Assembly: GCF_900141985.1 (NCBI RefSeq)
Contig: NZ_FQZK01000002.1
Location: 474,175-538,174 of the forward strand
DNA from: Nocardiopsis flavescens
GTDB lineage: Bacteria > Actinomycetota > Actinomycetes > Streptosporangiales > Streptosporangiaceae
Direction: 5' to 3'
DNA: 64,000 nt
The translations under genes were made by a program, and so were the position numbers. Below, piece by piece: positions 8,811 through 17,424 of the stretch (position 1 is its first letter; every line of letters starts with the position of its first letter). The notes below the pieces were generated by a model, which was not told where the DNA came from, searched no databases, and saw nothing but the letters and a program-made list of their open reading frames with translations.

Positions 8811-9614
8811 GTGGGGGACCAGGTGGGTGACAGGACGACCGGCGCGGCCGCGGGCGGATCGGGAGAGGGCGGGGCCACCGGCCCGGGCCGGGCGGCCAAC
8901 GCCGCGCGGACCGCGGTCGTGTGGGAGGCCCTGGCCGGGCTGCTGGACCGCCTCGGCGGCGGCGCGCCCCTGGACATCGTCGACGCGGGGGGCGGCACCG
9001 GCGGGGCCGCCGTCCCGCTCGCCGAGCTCGGCCACCGCGTCACCGTCGTCGAGCCCAGCCCCGACTCGCTGGCCGCCCTGGAGCGCCGCGCCGCCGAGCG
9101 CGGAGTCCGGGTGCGCGGCGTGCAGGGCGAGGCCGGCGACCTGACCTCGCTCTTCCCCGAGGGCGGCACCGACCTGGTCCTGGTCCACAACGTCCTGGAG
9201 TACGTCGAGGACCCCCTCGCCGCCCTGCGCGAGGTCGCCGGCATCACCCGGCCCGGCGGCGCGGTCAGCCTCCTGGTCACCAACGCCGTCGCCGGGACCC
9301 TGCACCGCGCCCTGGCCGGCCACCTCACCGAGGCGCGCACCCTCCTGGAGGACGACCGCGGCCGCTGGGGCCCCGGCGACCCCGTGCCCCGGCGGTTCAC
9401 CCGCCCCGGCGTCCTGGAGCTGATCGGCGCCGCCGGCCTCACCGGCGAGCGGGTCCGCGGCGTCCGCGTCTTCGCGGACCTGGTCCCCGGCCACGCCTGG
9501 GAGGGCGACGCCCACGCCGGGCGCCACCTGGTGGAGCTGGAGAAGGCCGCCGCCGAACACCCCGAGCTGCTGGGCATCGCCACCCAGCTGCACGTCACCG
9601 CCCACCGGCCCTGA
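8811..9614 (+). CDS. Class I SAM-dependent methyltransferase
   Basis: Class I methyltransferase of about 267 residues. Motif I is IVDAGGGTGGAAVPLAELGH (residues ~52-71), motif II carries the acidic VVEPSP, and VLVHNVLEYVEDPLAALREV plus TRPGGAVSLLV are motifs IV-V. Overall it resembles the CmoM/UbiE-like group; substrate unknown. In-frame GTG starts occur at 8796, 8811 and 8823; 8811 is chosen for the GGGGACGG before it, but this is uncertain. Lies between nusB and dinB. Confidence 0.75.
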   Translation: MGDQVGDRTTGAAAGGSGEGGATGPGRAANAARTAVVWEALAGLLDRLGGGAPLDIVDAGGGTGGAAVPLAELGHRVTVVEPSPDSLAALERRAAERGVRVRGVQGEAGDLTSLFPEGGTDLVLVHNVLEYVEDPLAALREVAGITRPGGAVSLLVTNAVAGTLHRALAGHLTEARTLLEDDRGRWGPGDPVPRRFTRPGVLELIGAAGLTGERVRGVRVFADLVPGHAWEGDAHAGRHLVELEKAAAEHPELLGIATQLHVTAHRP

Positions 9615-9645
9615 GACGGTCCCCCGCGGCGCGTAGCCTGGCCGT

Positions 9646-10932
9646 ATGAGCCGACGTCAACTGGAGCGCGGGACCGCCCTGCGCGGCATGGTCTCCCCGC
9701 GGGGCATCGTCCCGCTGGGCGCGGACTTCCCGCCGGACGGGTCGGGACCCGACTCCGACTGCTCCATCCTCCACCTGGACATGGACGCGTTCTTCGCCAG
9801 CGTGGAGCGGCTGCGCGACCCCGGCCTGGCGGACACCCCCGTCATCGTCGGCGGCACCGGTCCGCGCGGCGTCGTCTCCTCGGCCGACTACCTGGCCCGC
9901 GCCCGCGGCGTCCACTCCGCGATGCCCATGGCACGCGCCCTGCGGCTGTGCCCCGACGCCGCCGTGCGCTCTCCCCGGGGCGGCGCCTACCGCGAGGTCT
10001 CCCGGGCGGTCATGGAGATCCTGCGGTCGGTCACCCCGCTGGTGCAGCCCCTGTCCCTGGACGAGGCGTTCCTGGACGTGTCCGGGGCGCGCCGCCGCCT
10101 GGGCGGGCCGGTGCGGATCGCCGCGATGATCCGCGACCGGGTCCGCCGCGAGCAGGGGCTGACCTGCTCGGTGGGGGTGGCCGCCACCCGGTTCACGGCC
10201 AAGCTCGGCTCCACCCACTGCAAACCCGACGGCCTGCTCCTGGTGCCCACCGCCGGGGTCCGCGCCTTCCTGGACCCGCTCCCCGTGGGGGCCCTGCCCG
10301 GCGTGGGGGACCGGACCGAGCAGGCGCTGGCCCGGATGGGGGTGCGCACCGTGGGGGCCCTGGCCCGGTACGACCGCGACCTGCTGCGCATGGAGCTGGG
10401 CGACAAGCACGGCACCCGGCTGGCCGACCTCGCCCACGGCATCGACGACAGCCCCGTGGAGTCCGAGAGCGAGGACAAGAGCATCGGCGCCGAGGAGACC
10501 TTCGACGTCGACGTGGCCGAGCCCGCGACGGTGCGGCGGGAGCTGCTGCGGCTGTCCGAGAAGGTGGCGAGGCGCCTGCGCGCCTCGGGGCGGATGGGGC
10601 GCACGGTGAGCGTCAAGCTCCGCCGGGGCGATTTCTCGACCATCACCCGGGCCCGCACCCTGCCCGACGCCACCGACGTCGGCCGGGAGATCAACGCCGT
10701 CGCCCGGGACCTTTACGCCGAATCCGGTCTGGCGGGAACCCCGCTGCGCCTGGTCGGCGTTCGTATGGAAGGGATCGTTCCCGCCGCGGGGGTTCACCGG
10801 CAGCTGGCCCTGGACGAGCAGGACACGGGGTGGCGCGACGTCGAACGCGTCATGGACCGGGTGGCGGAACGATTCGGTCCAGGCGCGATACAGTCGGCGG
10901 TATTGGCCAAGCGTGACGAAAACGACGTATGA
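9646..10932 (+). CDS. dinB: DNA polymerase IV (Y family)
   Basis: Error-prone Y-family polymerase for translesion synthesis, 428 residues. Catalytic motifs LHLDMDAFFASVE (residues ~42-54) and PLSLDEAFLDVSG (~138), the GVAATRFTAKLGSTHCKPDG block, and a little-finger domain are present. The N-terminus has ~40 extra residues compared with E. coli DinB. QLALDE near the C-terminus could be a weak beta-clamp motif (inference). No SOS box was recognised. TAGCCT (9634-9639) sits six bases before the ATG and no Shine-Dalgarno is visible, suggesting a leaderless mRNA. Confidence 0.93.
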   Translation: MSRRQLERGTALRGMVSPRGIVPLGADFPPDGSGPDSDCSILHLDMDAFFASVERLRDPGLADTPVIVGGTGPRGVVSSADYLARARGVHSAMPMARALRLCPDAAVRSPRGGAYREVSRAVMEILRSVTPLVQPLSLDEAFLDVSGARRRLGGPVRIAAMIRDRVRREQGLTCSVGVAATRFTAKLGSTHCKPDGLLLVPTAGVRAFLDPLPVGALPGVGDRTEQALARMGVRTVGALARYDRDLLRMELGDKHGTRLADLAHGIDDSPVESESEDKSIGAEETFDVDVAEPATVRRELLRLSEKVARRLRASGRMGRTVSVKLRRGDFSTITRARTLPDATDVGREINAVARDLYAESGLAGTPLRLVGVRMEGIVPAAGVHRQLALDEQDTGWRDVERVMDRVAERFGPGAIQSAVLAKRDENDV

Positions 10933-10942
10933 TGCCGCAACT

Positions 10943-10980
10943 TCCGGGCCCCTCCCCGCGTTGTACGGGGTAGGCCCGGA
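10943..10980 (+). terminator. Two-tier stem-loop after dinB
   Basis: Nested inverted repeats: outer TCCGGGCC/GGCCCGGA (10943-10950, 10973-10980) and inner CCCCG/CGGGG (10954-10958, 10966-10970). Placed ten bases after the dinB stop; probable terminator, although there is no T tract. Confidence 0.5.
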
Positions 10981-11078
10981 GTCAGGGTAGACAGAGAGGC
11001 ATGGAAGCCGGTGTTTCCGATACAGCGCGGGGGTATCGTGGCCTTGGTCGGTCAGGTCCGCACGCAGCTTTTCCTTCC

Positions 11079-11098
11079 ACGGTGCGCTAGCGCACCGT
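11079..11098. promoter_or_regulatory. Perfect 20-bp palindrome upstream of the DUF3040 gene
   Basis: Half-site ACGGTGCGCT immediately followed by its exact complement, with no loop, ending 78 bases before the DUF3040 start codon. Loopless dyads of this length usually bind dimeric regulators rather than act as terminators. The protein that binds it is unknown. Confidence 0.5.
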
Positions 11099-11176
11099 AT
11101 TCTGGGCATACCACTGACCAAGAGACCATTGATCAGTACCCGTCACCCCACCCGGGGACTGTTGTAGGGAGGCGCC

Positions 11177-11581
11177 GTGCCGCTCTCTGAACACGAGCAG
11201 CGCATGCTCGACCAGATCGAGCAGGCGCTGTATGCCGAGGACCCGAAGTTCGCCAACACCGTTCGGCAGACGAACCCCGTGGTCCATCACAAGCGCCGGA
11301 TCATCAAAGCCGGGCTGGGGTTCGTCCTCGGCCTCGTGCTGATGCTGACGGGTCTGCTGCTCGGCAGCAGCACCAACATGGCCGTGGGCGTCACCGTCAG
11401 CGTGGGCGGCTTCCTCGTGATGCTGACCTGCCTGCTGTGGGGGCTCAACGCCTGGCGCCGGGCCGGGATCGGCGGCACCGAGGCCGTTCCGGACGAGCCC
11501 AAGCGCCGCAAGGGCGACCGCCCGGGCATGATGAACCGCTTCGAGGAGCGCTGGCGCCGCCGCCAGCAGGGCGACGAGTGA
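11177..11581 (+). CDS. DUF3040 membrane protein
   Basis: DUF3040 protein of 134 residues, a small actinobacterial family of unknown function. It opens with the family hallmark MPLSEHEQRMLDQIEQAL YAEDP (residues 1-23), then two membrane helices (~43-63 and ~68-89), then a basic Arg/Lys-rich tail with WRRRQQ. GTG at 11177 with AGGGAGG upstream. In other actinobacteria this gene often lies near mraZ and the division cluster, as here, so a wall or division role is possible but unproven. Confidence 0.85.
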   Translation: MPLSEHEQRMLDQIEQALYAEDPKFANTVRQTNPVVHHKRRIIKAGLGFVLGLVLMLTGLLLGSSTNMAVGVTVSVGGFLVMLTCLLWGLNAWRRAGIGGTEAVPDEPKRRKGDRPGMMNRFEERWRRRQQGDE

Positions 11582-11611
11582 CCCCGCGCTCCCGACCGGC
11601 CTGACCACGAC

Positions 11612-11643
11612 CGAGGGCCCCGCACACCGGTGCGGGGCCCTCG
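11612..11643. terminator. Bidirectional terminator between DUF3040 and transglutaminase genes
   Basis: Perfect 14-bp stem (11612-11625 and 11630-11643) with a 4-nt loop, in the gap between two convergent genes. No T tract, common in high-GC actinobacteria. Confidence 0.65.
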
Positions 11644-11783
11644 TCGCGTCCCGGCCCGGGGCCGCTGCCGTCGGCCGCCCCGGCCGGGCCCGGGGCCGCG
11701 GGGTTTCGGACCGGTGCGCCGGGTGGCGTCGCCCGCCGGAGGCCGTGGAGAGGGCCCGCCCGGCAACCCGGGACGGGCCCCGC

Positions 11784-14093
11784 TCAGGCGCTCTGCGGGG
11801 TGGGGTCCGCGACGGGGCGGCGCGGGCGGTCCCACAGCGAGCGGGGGAGCAGCACCGCGCGCAGGCGCACCCCCCGCGGCCGGACCGCCGGCAGGCCCCC
11901 CACGATGGTGCGCAGGTCCGCGCCCGCCTCCTCGCCCCAGGAGGCCGCCGGGGCGTACCGGTCGCGCTCCTCGGCCAGGGCCAGGCGGTGCAGGGCCGCG
12001 CGCACCTGCTCGGGCAGCGGCACCCGCTGCGCGTCCCGCAGGGCGGCCAGCCGTGCCGCCGTCCCGCGGGGGCTCTCCGCCAGGTCCCACCCCAGGCCCA
12101 GGTCCACACAGGTGTCGCGCAGCTCCCGCCAGGCCGCACCCGGGCGCCCCAGCCGGGAGTGCCGCACGGCCAGGCGCAGCCCGGCCGGCAGGAACGGCAC
12201 CAGCAGGGCGCCGGCCACGGCCGCCGCCGCGGGCAGCCACGACAGGTCCGGGGCCCGCCCGCCGCCCGCCGGGGCGGCCCCGACCTCCTCCGGGGACTCC
12301 TCCTCGGCGGGCGGCGCGGACGGGGAGGGCGACTCCTCGGGTTCGGGCGACGCGGACGGCTCCTCGTCCGGGTCCTCGGGCGAGGGCTCGGGGCCGGCCG
12401 GTTCGGGGGCGGTGGCCCCCGAGGTGTACTCGGGCTCGGTCGCCGAGCCCTGGCCGCCCGCACCCGAGGGCGTCGGCTCGAACCGCACCCACCCCGCGCC
12501 CTCGAAGTACAGCTCCGGCCAGGCGTGCGCGTCGCCGGTGCCCACCGACCAGCGGCCGTCCCCCACCCGCTCGCCCGCGGTGTAGCCGACCGCGACACGG
12601 GCGGGGATGCCGGCCTGGCGGGCCATCACGGCCATCGCCCCGGCGAACTGCTGGCAGTAGCCGGTCCGGTCCACGGTCAGGAAGTGCACCAGCGGATCGG
12701 CTCCGGCGGGCACCTCCGGCGGGCGCAGGCTGTAGGAGAAGTCCCCCGAGGTGAAGAACTCCTGGAGCGCCACCGCCCTCAGGTAGGGCGCGTCGATGTG
12801 GCCGGTCAGCTCCTCGGTCAGCTCCCGGACCTCGCCGCCCAGCTCCGCGGGCACGGTGCGGAAGTCGCCCGGCAGCGACCGCGGGGCCCGGGGCGCGGCG
12901 GCCAGCTCCCGCGCGGTCACCTCCCGCTCGGCGGTCTCCACGGTGAAGCTCAGCCCCGTGGGCGGGCCCTCGGTCGTGAACACCATGAGGCTGTCCGGGT
13001 GCACGTACCAGTCGCCGGAGACGTCGACCGACCGCGCCCAGTACGGCAGCGGAAGGAAGTCCATGCCCGCGACGTCGGAGTCCAGGGACACCCGGGTCGT
13101 CACGGTGTCCTGCGGCGGCGCCGTGGAGGGCCACCCGGTGGGCAGCGGCAGCTCGCTCTGGATCCGGGTGTCGCCGGAGGCGTCCACCGGGCTCATCGTC
13201 CAGTTGACGCCGTCGAACTCGTCGAGCACGTACCGGCGCAGGTACCCGGGCTCCTCGGCGTCGGTGCGGTAGGTCAGCACCGTGCGGTCGGAGTCCGACA
13301 GCAGGTCGCGGCGCATCGACACCAGCGGGTGCGTGGTGGTGATGATGTCGTTCCCGCGGCCCACGTAGGTGCCCTCCGCCAGGGCGTGGAAGGCGTCGGT
13401 GCGCAGGCCCGGCACCGCCGCGGGCAGGGCCAGCGCCAGCGCGACGGCCGCGGCGGCGGCCAGGGCCGCGGTGAACCCGTGCTGGAGGGCGCCCAGCGGC
13501 GGGGTGGGCACCGCCACCCCCCACTCGCGCCCGCGCACCCACATGTCCACGGCCAGCAGCTGGAGGAACCCGAACACGCACGCGACGAGCGCCCCGGCGC
13601 CGATCCCGGACTCCTCGACCACCAGCGGCACCACGGCCAGGGCCAGCAGCAGCCCGCCGACCATGCCCGGGCAGCGGGCGGTGACCGCCAGGAAGTCGGC
13701 GGCGACGAGGAACACCGCGAACGCCACGGCGATGATCAGCATCACCCCGGCGGTCGCCGTCACCGGCGGCGTGTTGGTGTCGATGGTCCCCAGCCCCTGG
13801 GAGAACACCGTGGCGACCTGCTCCACGGCCGCCCCGGTGGGCACCACGCCCAGGGGCGCCAGGTGCCCCGCGAACAGCGGCACCACGAGCAGCGCGACCA
13901 CGGCCAGCTGGAGCACGGGCACGACCGGGCCGGCCCAGCCGGCCAGGGTCCGGTACAGGACGGACACCGCGGTGGCCGCCCCCATCATCAGGACCGCGGG
14001 CAGCCACCAGTCCTCGCCGCGGACCAGGGGGGACAGGAGGGGGAGGGCGCACAGCAGGCAGACCAGCGTGGCCAGGGGCATCAGGGCTTTCAA
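11784..14093 (-). CDS. Transglutaminase-like membrane protein (TgpA family)
   Basis: Membrane transglutaminase-like protein, 769 residues. About seven N-terminal helices (residues ~1-215) come first, then a large extracytoplasmic region with the transglutaminase core GYCQQFAGAMAVMARQAG (Cys480), GDAHAWPELYF (His523) and GWVRFEPTP. A Ser/Glu/Pro-rich linker, a further membrane segment near 620 and a DUF4129-like C-terminus (LHRLALAEERDRYAP) follow. Start is TTG at 14093 overlapping the DUF58 stop as TTGA, with GGGAAGG seven bases upstream. The moxR-DUF58-transglutaminase operon is conserved in actinobacteria; a cell-envelope role is inferred. The frame stays open upstream, antisense to the DUF58 gene. 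Confidence 0.9.
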   Translation of the reverse strand: MKALMPLATLVCLLCALPLLSPLVRGEDWWLPAVLMMGAATAVSVLYRTLAGWAGPVVPVLQLAVVALLVVPLFAGHLAPLGVVPTGAAVEQVATVFSQGLGTIDTNTPPVTATAGVMLIIAVAFAVFLVAADFLAVTARCPGMVGGLLLALAVVPLVVEESGIGAGALVACVFGFLQLLAVDMWVRGREWGVAVPTPPLGALQHGFTAALAAAAAVALALALPAAVPGLRTDAFHALAEGTYVGRGNDIITTTHPLVSMRRDLLSDSDRTVLTYRTDAEEPGYLRRYVLDEFDGVNWTMSPVDASGDTRIQSELPLPTGWPSTAPPQDTVTTRVSLDSDVAGMDFLPLPYWARSVDVSGDWYVHPDSLMVFTTEGPPTGLSFTVETAEREVTARELAAAPRAPRSLPGDFRTVPAELGGEVRELTEELTGHIDAPYLRAVALQEFFTSGDFSYSLRPPEVPAGADPLVHFLTVDRTGYCQQFAGAMAVMARQAGIPARVAVGYTAGERVGDGRWSVGTGDAHAWPELYFEGAGWVRFEPTPSGAGGQGSATEPEYTSGATAPEPAGPEPSPEDPDEEPSASPEPEESPSPSAPPAEEESPEEVGAAPAGGGRAPDLSWLPAAAAVAGALLVPFLPAGLRLAVRHSRLGRPGAAWRELRDTCVDLGLGWDLAESPRGTAARLAALRDAQRVPLPEQVRAALHRLALAEERDRYAPAASWGEEAGADLRTIVGGLPAVRPRGVRLRAVLLPRSLWDRPRRPVADPTPQSA

Positions 14094-15283
14094 CGCGGGA
14101 CCTTCCCGAGGGGTGCGGCGTCGCGCCACAGCGGGGGCAGTTCGGAGAGGGTGGACAGGTGCACGACCCGCCACCCGGCGGAGGCCAGCATCTCGCCCGC
14201 CCCGGTGCGCGCCCGCTCGGAGGGCCAGGCGGCCCGCGCGCACAGCACGGCGACCCGGTGCCCGCCGCCGCTCGCGGCCAGGGCCGCCGCCTCCTCGGCG
14301 GTGAGCGCTCCCAGCACCGCCACGGTCAGGGACGACCCGGCGGCGGAGACGGCGGGCGGGGCGGTGGAGCCGGAGGCCTCCAGGACGGCCAGCCCGTCCA
14401 GCACGGCGGCGGGCGCCGGCGCGGGCATCCGGCCCCGGTCGGTGTGCAGGCGCACCTCGTGCCCGCGGTCGAGCAGGTGCAGGGCGACGGAGGCCGCCGC
14501 GCCCACCGCCGTCTCCAGGGAGTCGCCGGGGCCGTCCCCGGCGTGCGCGGCCCGGCGCGCGTCGAGCAGGACGGTGCCGTACTCGCGCCGGTGCTGCTCG
14601 TCGCGGCGCACCATCAGCTCGCCGCGCCTGGCGGTGGACCGCCAGTGGACCCGGCGCAGCTCGTCGCCGTGCCGGTACTCGCGGGGGACCGGGTCCTGCT
14701 CGCCTGCCCCGCTCAGGGACCGGCGCGGGGAGTCGTCGCCCTGGGAGCCGTCGGAGGTGCCGACCGCGTCCAGGGGCACCGTGGCGGGGGTGACGAGCAG
14801 GTGCTCGGGGGAGCCGGGCCGCTGCTCGACCCGCACCAGCCCCAGCGGGTCGGTGACCGCGACCCACAGCGGCCCCAGCGGGTAGTCGCCGCGCACGGCG
14901 GGGCGGACCAGGTACGCGAGGTCGCGGACGGCCCGGGGGCCCAGGAAGCCGATGGAGTAGCGGGGCTCGTGGCCCAGCGGGGTGGGCAGGGTGTCGCTGA
15001 CGGACACCGCCGTCACCGGCCAGGTGTGCGAGGAGTTGCCGATCCTGACCATGATGCGGGCGTCGTGCCCGGCCCGCACCCGGGAGGGGGTGACGCCGCG
15101 GCTGTGCACCACCCGTCCGGCGGCGCCCAGCAGGCTCAGCGCCGCCAGCGGCGGCAGCGCCGTGGCGAGCACGCCCAGGACCACCAGTTCGCGCTGGCCG
15201 ACGACGAACCCGGCCACGAGTGCGGCCGCGCCCAGGATCAGCATGCACACGCCTCGTGCGGTGAGGGTTCGTCGCGGGCGCAT
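14090..15283 (-). CDS. DUF58 domain protein
   Basis: DUF58 family protein of 397 residues. Two adjacent membrane helices near residues 10-52 are followed by a beta-rich region and the DUF58 signature with VREYRHGDELRRVHWRST-type sequence (here VPREYRHGDELRRVHWRST, residues ~208-226), then a vWA-like fold with LLDARRA. DUF58 proteins pair with MoxR AAA+ ATPases; the role is thought to be chaperone-like or regulatory. ATG at 15283, with GAGAGAGGG upstream; the stop overlaps the transglutaminase TTG start. Confidence 0.88.
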   Translation of the reverse strand: MRPRRTLTARGVCMLILGAAALVAGFVVGQRELVVLGVLATALPPLAALSLLGAAGRVVHSRGVTPSRVRAGHDARIMVRIGNSSHTWPVTAVSVSDTLPTPLGHEPRYSIGFLGPRAVRDLAYLVRPAVRGDYPLGPLWVAVTDPLGLVRVEQRPGSPEHLLVTPATVPLDAVGTSDGSQGDDSPRRSLSGAGEQDPVPREYRHGDELRRVHWRSTARRGELMVRRDEQHRREYGTVLLDARRAAHAGDGPGDSLETAVGAAASVALHLLDRGHEVRLHTDRGRMPAPAPAAVLDGLAVLEASGSTAPPAVSAAGSSLTVAVLGALTAEEAAALAASGGGHRVAVLCARAAWPSERARTGAGEMLASAGWRVVHLSTLSELPPLWRDAAPLGKVPR

Positions 15284-15306
15284 GGGCCCTCTCTCGTGGC
15301 GGGGGT

Positions 15307-16299
15307 TCAACGGGGGGCGGGAACGGGCAACCGGGCGACCAGCTTGGCGACGATCTGCTCGGCGGTCATGCGCTCCATCTGCGCCTGGGGGCCGGGCAGC
15401 AGGCGGTGGGCCAGGACGGGCACGGCCAGGTTCTGGACGTCGTCGGGGACGACGTAGTGGCGGCCCTCCAGGGCGGCGTGCGCGCGGGAGGCCCGCACCA
15501 GGTGCAGGGTGGCCCGCGGCGAGGCGCCCAGGTCCAGTTCGGGGCTGGTCCGGGTGGAGTTGACCAGGTCGACGATGTAGCGGCGCATGCCGGGTGCCAC
15601 GTGCACCCCGCGGACCAGGTCGGCCAGGTGGCGCACCGTTCCCGCGTCGGTGACGGGTGCCAGCCCCTCCAGGGGGGAGTGGGAGCCGTGGGAGTCGATC
15701 ATGTCCAGCTCGGCCTGGGGTGAGGGGTAGCCGACGGAGACGCGCGCCATGAACCGGTCGCGCTGGGCCTCGGGCAGGGCGTAGGTGCCCTCCATGTCCG
15801 CCGGGTTCTGGGTGGCCACGACCATGAAGGGCCGCTCCAGGGGGCGGGTGCGGCCGTCCACGCTGACCTGCCGCTCCTCCATGCACTCCAGCAGGGCGGC
15901 CTGGGTCTTGGGCGAGGCGCGGTTGATCTCGTCGCCCAGGACGATGTTGGCGAAGATCGGCCCCGGGTCGAACTCGAACTCGCGCCGCTCCTGGTGGTAG
16001 ACGCTGACCCCGGTGATGTCGCCGGGCAGCAGGTCCGGGGTGAACTGGACGCGCCGCACGGAGCAGTCCACCGCCCGCCCCAGCGCCTTGGCCAGCATGG
16101 TCTTGCCGACGCCGGGGACGTCCTCGATGAGCAGGTGGCCCTCCGACAGCAGGACGGTCAGCGCGACGCGCAGCACCTCCGGCTTGCCCTCGATGACCGT
16201 CTCTATGGCTCCGCGGATGCGGTCGGCCACGGCGACGACCTCTCCCACGTCCGCCTGGACGCCGCCCCCGCGGCCGCCGTGGTGTGTGCCGAGTGACAC
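15307..16299 (-). CDS. moxR: MoxR family AAA+ ATPase
   Basis: MoxR-type AAA+ ATPase, 330 residues. Walker A is DVPGVGKTMLAK, Walker B VLGDEINRASPKTQ, followed by sensor VVATQNPADMEGTY and the arginine-finger region LPEAQRDRFMARV. GTG at 16299 is chosen because GGGAGGGG lies five bases upstream; an in-frame extension to 16350 crosses the promoter. First gene of the operon with DUF58 and the transglutaminase. MoxR proteins act as chaperones for partner complexes, often with vWA proteins. Confidence 0.93.
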   Translation of the reverse strand: MSLGTHHGGRGGGVQADVGEVVAVADRIRGAIETVIEGKPEVLRVALTVLLSEGHLLIEDVPGVGKTMLAKALGRAVDCSVRRVQFTPDLLPGDITGVSVYHQERREFEFDPGPIFANIVLGDEINRASPKTQAALLECMEERQVSVDGRTRPLERPFMVVATQNPADMEGTYALPEAQRDRFMARVSVGYPSPQAELDMIDSHGSHSPLEGLAPVTDAGTVRHLADLVRGVHVAPGMRRYIVDLVNSTRTSPELDLGASPRATLHLVRASRAHAALEGRHYVVPDDVQNLAVPVLAHRLLPGPQAQMERMTAEQIVAKLVARLPVPAPR

Positions 16300-16337
16300 G
16301 AGACCCCTCCCGCTCCGTGTGTCGGTGTTCGGAACCG

Positions 16338-16365
16338 AGGCTAGGCCCAATCAGAGCGATTGCAA
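16338..16365 (-). promoter_or_regulatory. Promoter of the moxR operon
   Basis: On the minus strand TTGCAA (16360-16365) and TAGCCT (16338-16343) are separated by 16 bp, a good sigma-70-type match, about 39 bases ahead of the moxR GTG. The spacer carries AATC-N5-GATT, a small dyad. Confidence 0.6.
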
Positions 16366-16655
16366 ACCAAAGTGCCGGAATCGGTCGTCGAATGCGCGTC
16401 CGCGCGGCGGAAGTGCGCTAATGGGTGGGAATTCAACATCTGATCATTCGTGGAACGCCGGGGAAGACGAACGGGGCGGTTGTGAATAAGAGGTGCAAAG
16501 CGCCCGGCGCGGCTTTCCCGCCCGGACCCCCGGTCCCCTGGTGCGGGCCCGGTCCCGCGGCACGCCCGGGGGGCCGTCACGCCCCCCACCCGCACACCAC
16601 CGTGTTGACCTGGGAATTCATCGCACAATCCGCCGTTGTGGCCGCATCGGAGCTG

Positions 16656-16683
16656 TTGACGGTGGGGAAGAGTGGAGTAAGGT
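16656..16683 (+). promoter_or_regulatory. Promoter of mraZ and the dcw cluster
   Basis: TTGACG (16656-16661) and TAAGGT (16678-16683) with a 16-bp spacer, about 53 bases before the mraZ start. It overlaps the repeat array described as MraZ boxes. The rest of the 436-nt gap between moxR and mraZ (16300-16735) shows no gene; another TTGACC lies at ~16605 without a convincing -10. Confidence 0.65.
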
Positions 16684-16697
16684 GGAGCAGCGTGGAG
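16662..16697 (+). promoter_or_regulatory. Four 10-bp-phased MraZ boxes
   Basis: GTGGGG at 16662 and GTGGAG at 16672, 16682 and 16692, exactly 10 bp apart. MraZ proteins are known to bind TGGGN-type direct repeats with this spacing upstream of their own gene. The array overlaps the -10 element, so binding should repress the cluster. Confidence 0.75.
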
Positions 16698-16735
16698 AGA
16701 GCGAATTCTCCACTTCGGGGGAGGAGGTCGGGAGT

Positions 16736-17167
16736 GTGTTCCTCGGCACTCACACGCCCCGTCTGGACCAGAAGGGGCGGCTGTTCCTTCCCGCGAAGTA
16801 CCGCGACGAGCTGTCGGGGGGTGTGGTGATCACGAAGGGCCAGGAACGCTGTCTCTACGTCTTCCCGGTCAAGGAGTTCGTGCGCCTCACCGACTCCCTG
16901 GCCCGTGCCCCGGTCACCGACCGCGCGGTCCGCGACTACGGCCGCATCCTCTTCGCCGGCGCCTCCGACCAGAACTGCGACGCCCAGGGGCGGGTCACCG
17001 TCCCGGCCCCGCTGCGCGCCTACGCCGGGCTCACCCGCGACTGCGCCGTCATCGGGGCCAACACCCGGCTGGAGATCTGGGAGGCCCGCGCCTGGTCCGA
17101 GTACGAGGCGGAACGCGAACGCGAGTTCGCGGACCTGTCCGAGGAGGTGCTGCCCGGAGTGCTGTGA
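16736..17167 (+). CDS. mraZ: Transcriptional regulator MraZ
   Basis: MraZ, DNA-binding regulator and first gene of the dcw cluster, 143 residues with the usual two SpoVT/AbrB-like repeats. Repeat 1: [25 protein letters not shown] (described by its ends FLGTH and YRDEL); repeat 2: [23 protein letters not shown] at 16736 gives the standard FLGTH start and has GGAGG eight bases upstream. Four phased repeats overlap its promoter, so autoregulation is likely. Confidence 0.95.
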   Translation: MFLGTHTPRLDQKGRLFLPAKYRDELSGGVVITKGQERCLYVFPVKEFVRLTDSLARAPVTDRAVRDYGRILFAGASDQNCDAQGRVTVPAPLRAYAGLTRDCAVIGANTRLEIWEARAWSEYEAEREREFADLSEEVLPGVL

Positions 17168-17424
17168 GTCCGGACACCCTCCGGTACCCGCGGCACCAGC
17201 GAGTCCACACCCTCGAAGCCGGGGGCCGGCGACGGCCTCCGGGCGCGGCGAGCACGAGCTGGCGCGACTTCCCCGGTGCCAGACCGTCAACGCGGGTCCG
17301 CTGAAAGGTGGACAATAGCGGCCGTGTCCGGAGGCCCGCCGGAACCCGGTGAGGCCACGCCGCACCGCGGAGCGCACCGCAGGGACGGGCGCGACCGCGG
17401 CCAGACGAGGGGGAGCGCGACAGC

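Noticed and set aside
11745..14885. A 1046-codon plus-strand frame over the transglutaminase and DUF58 genes
   Set aside because: Composition is repetitive His/Arg/Gly/Gln; the minus strand encodes recognised proteins with coupled starts.
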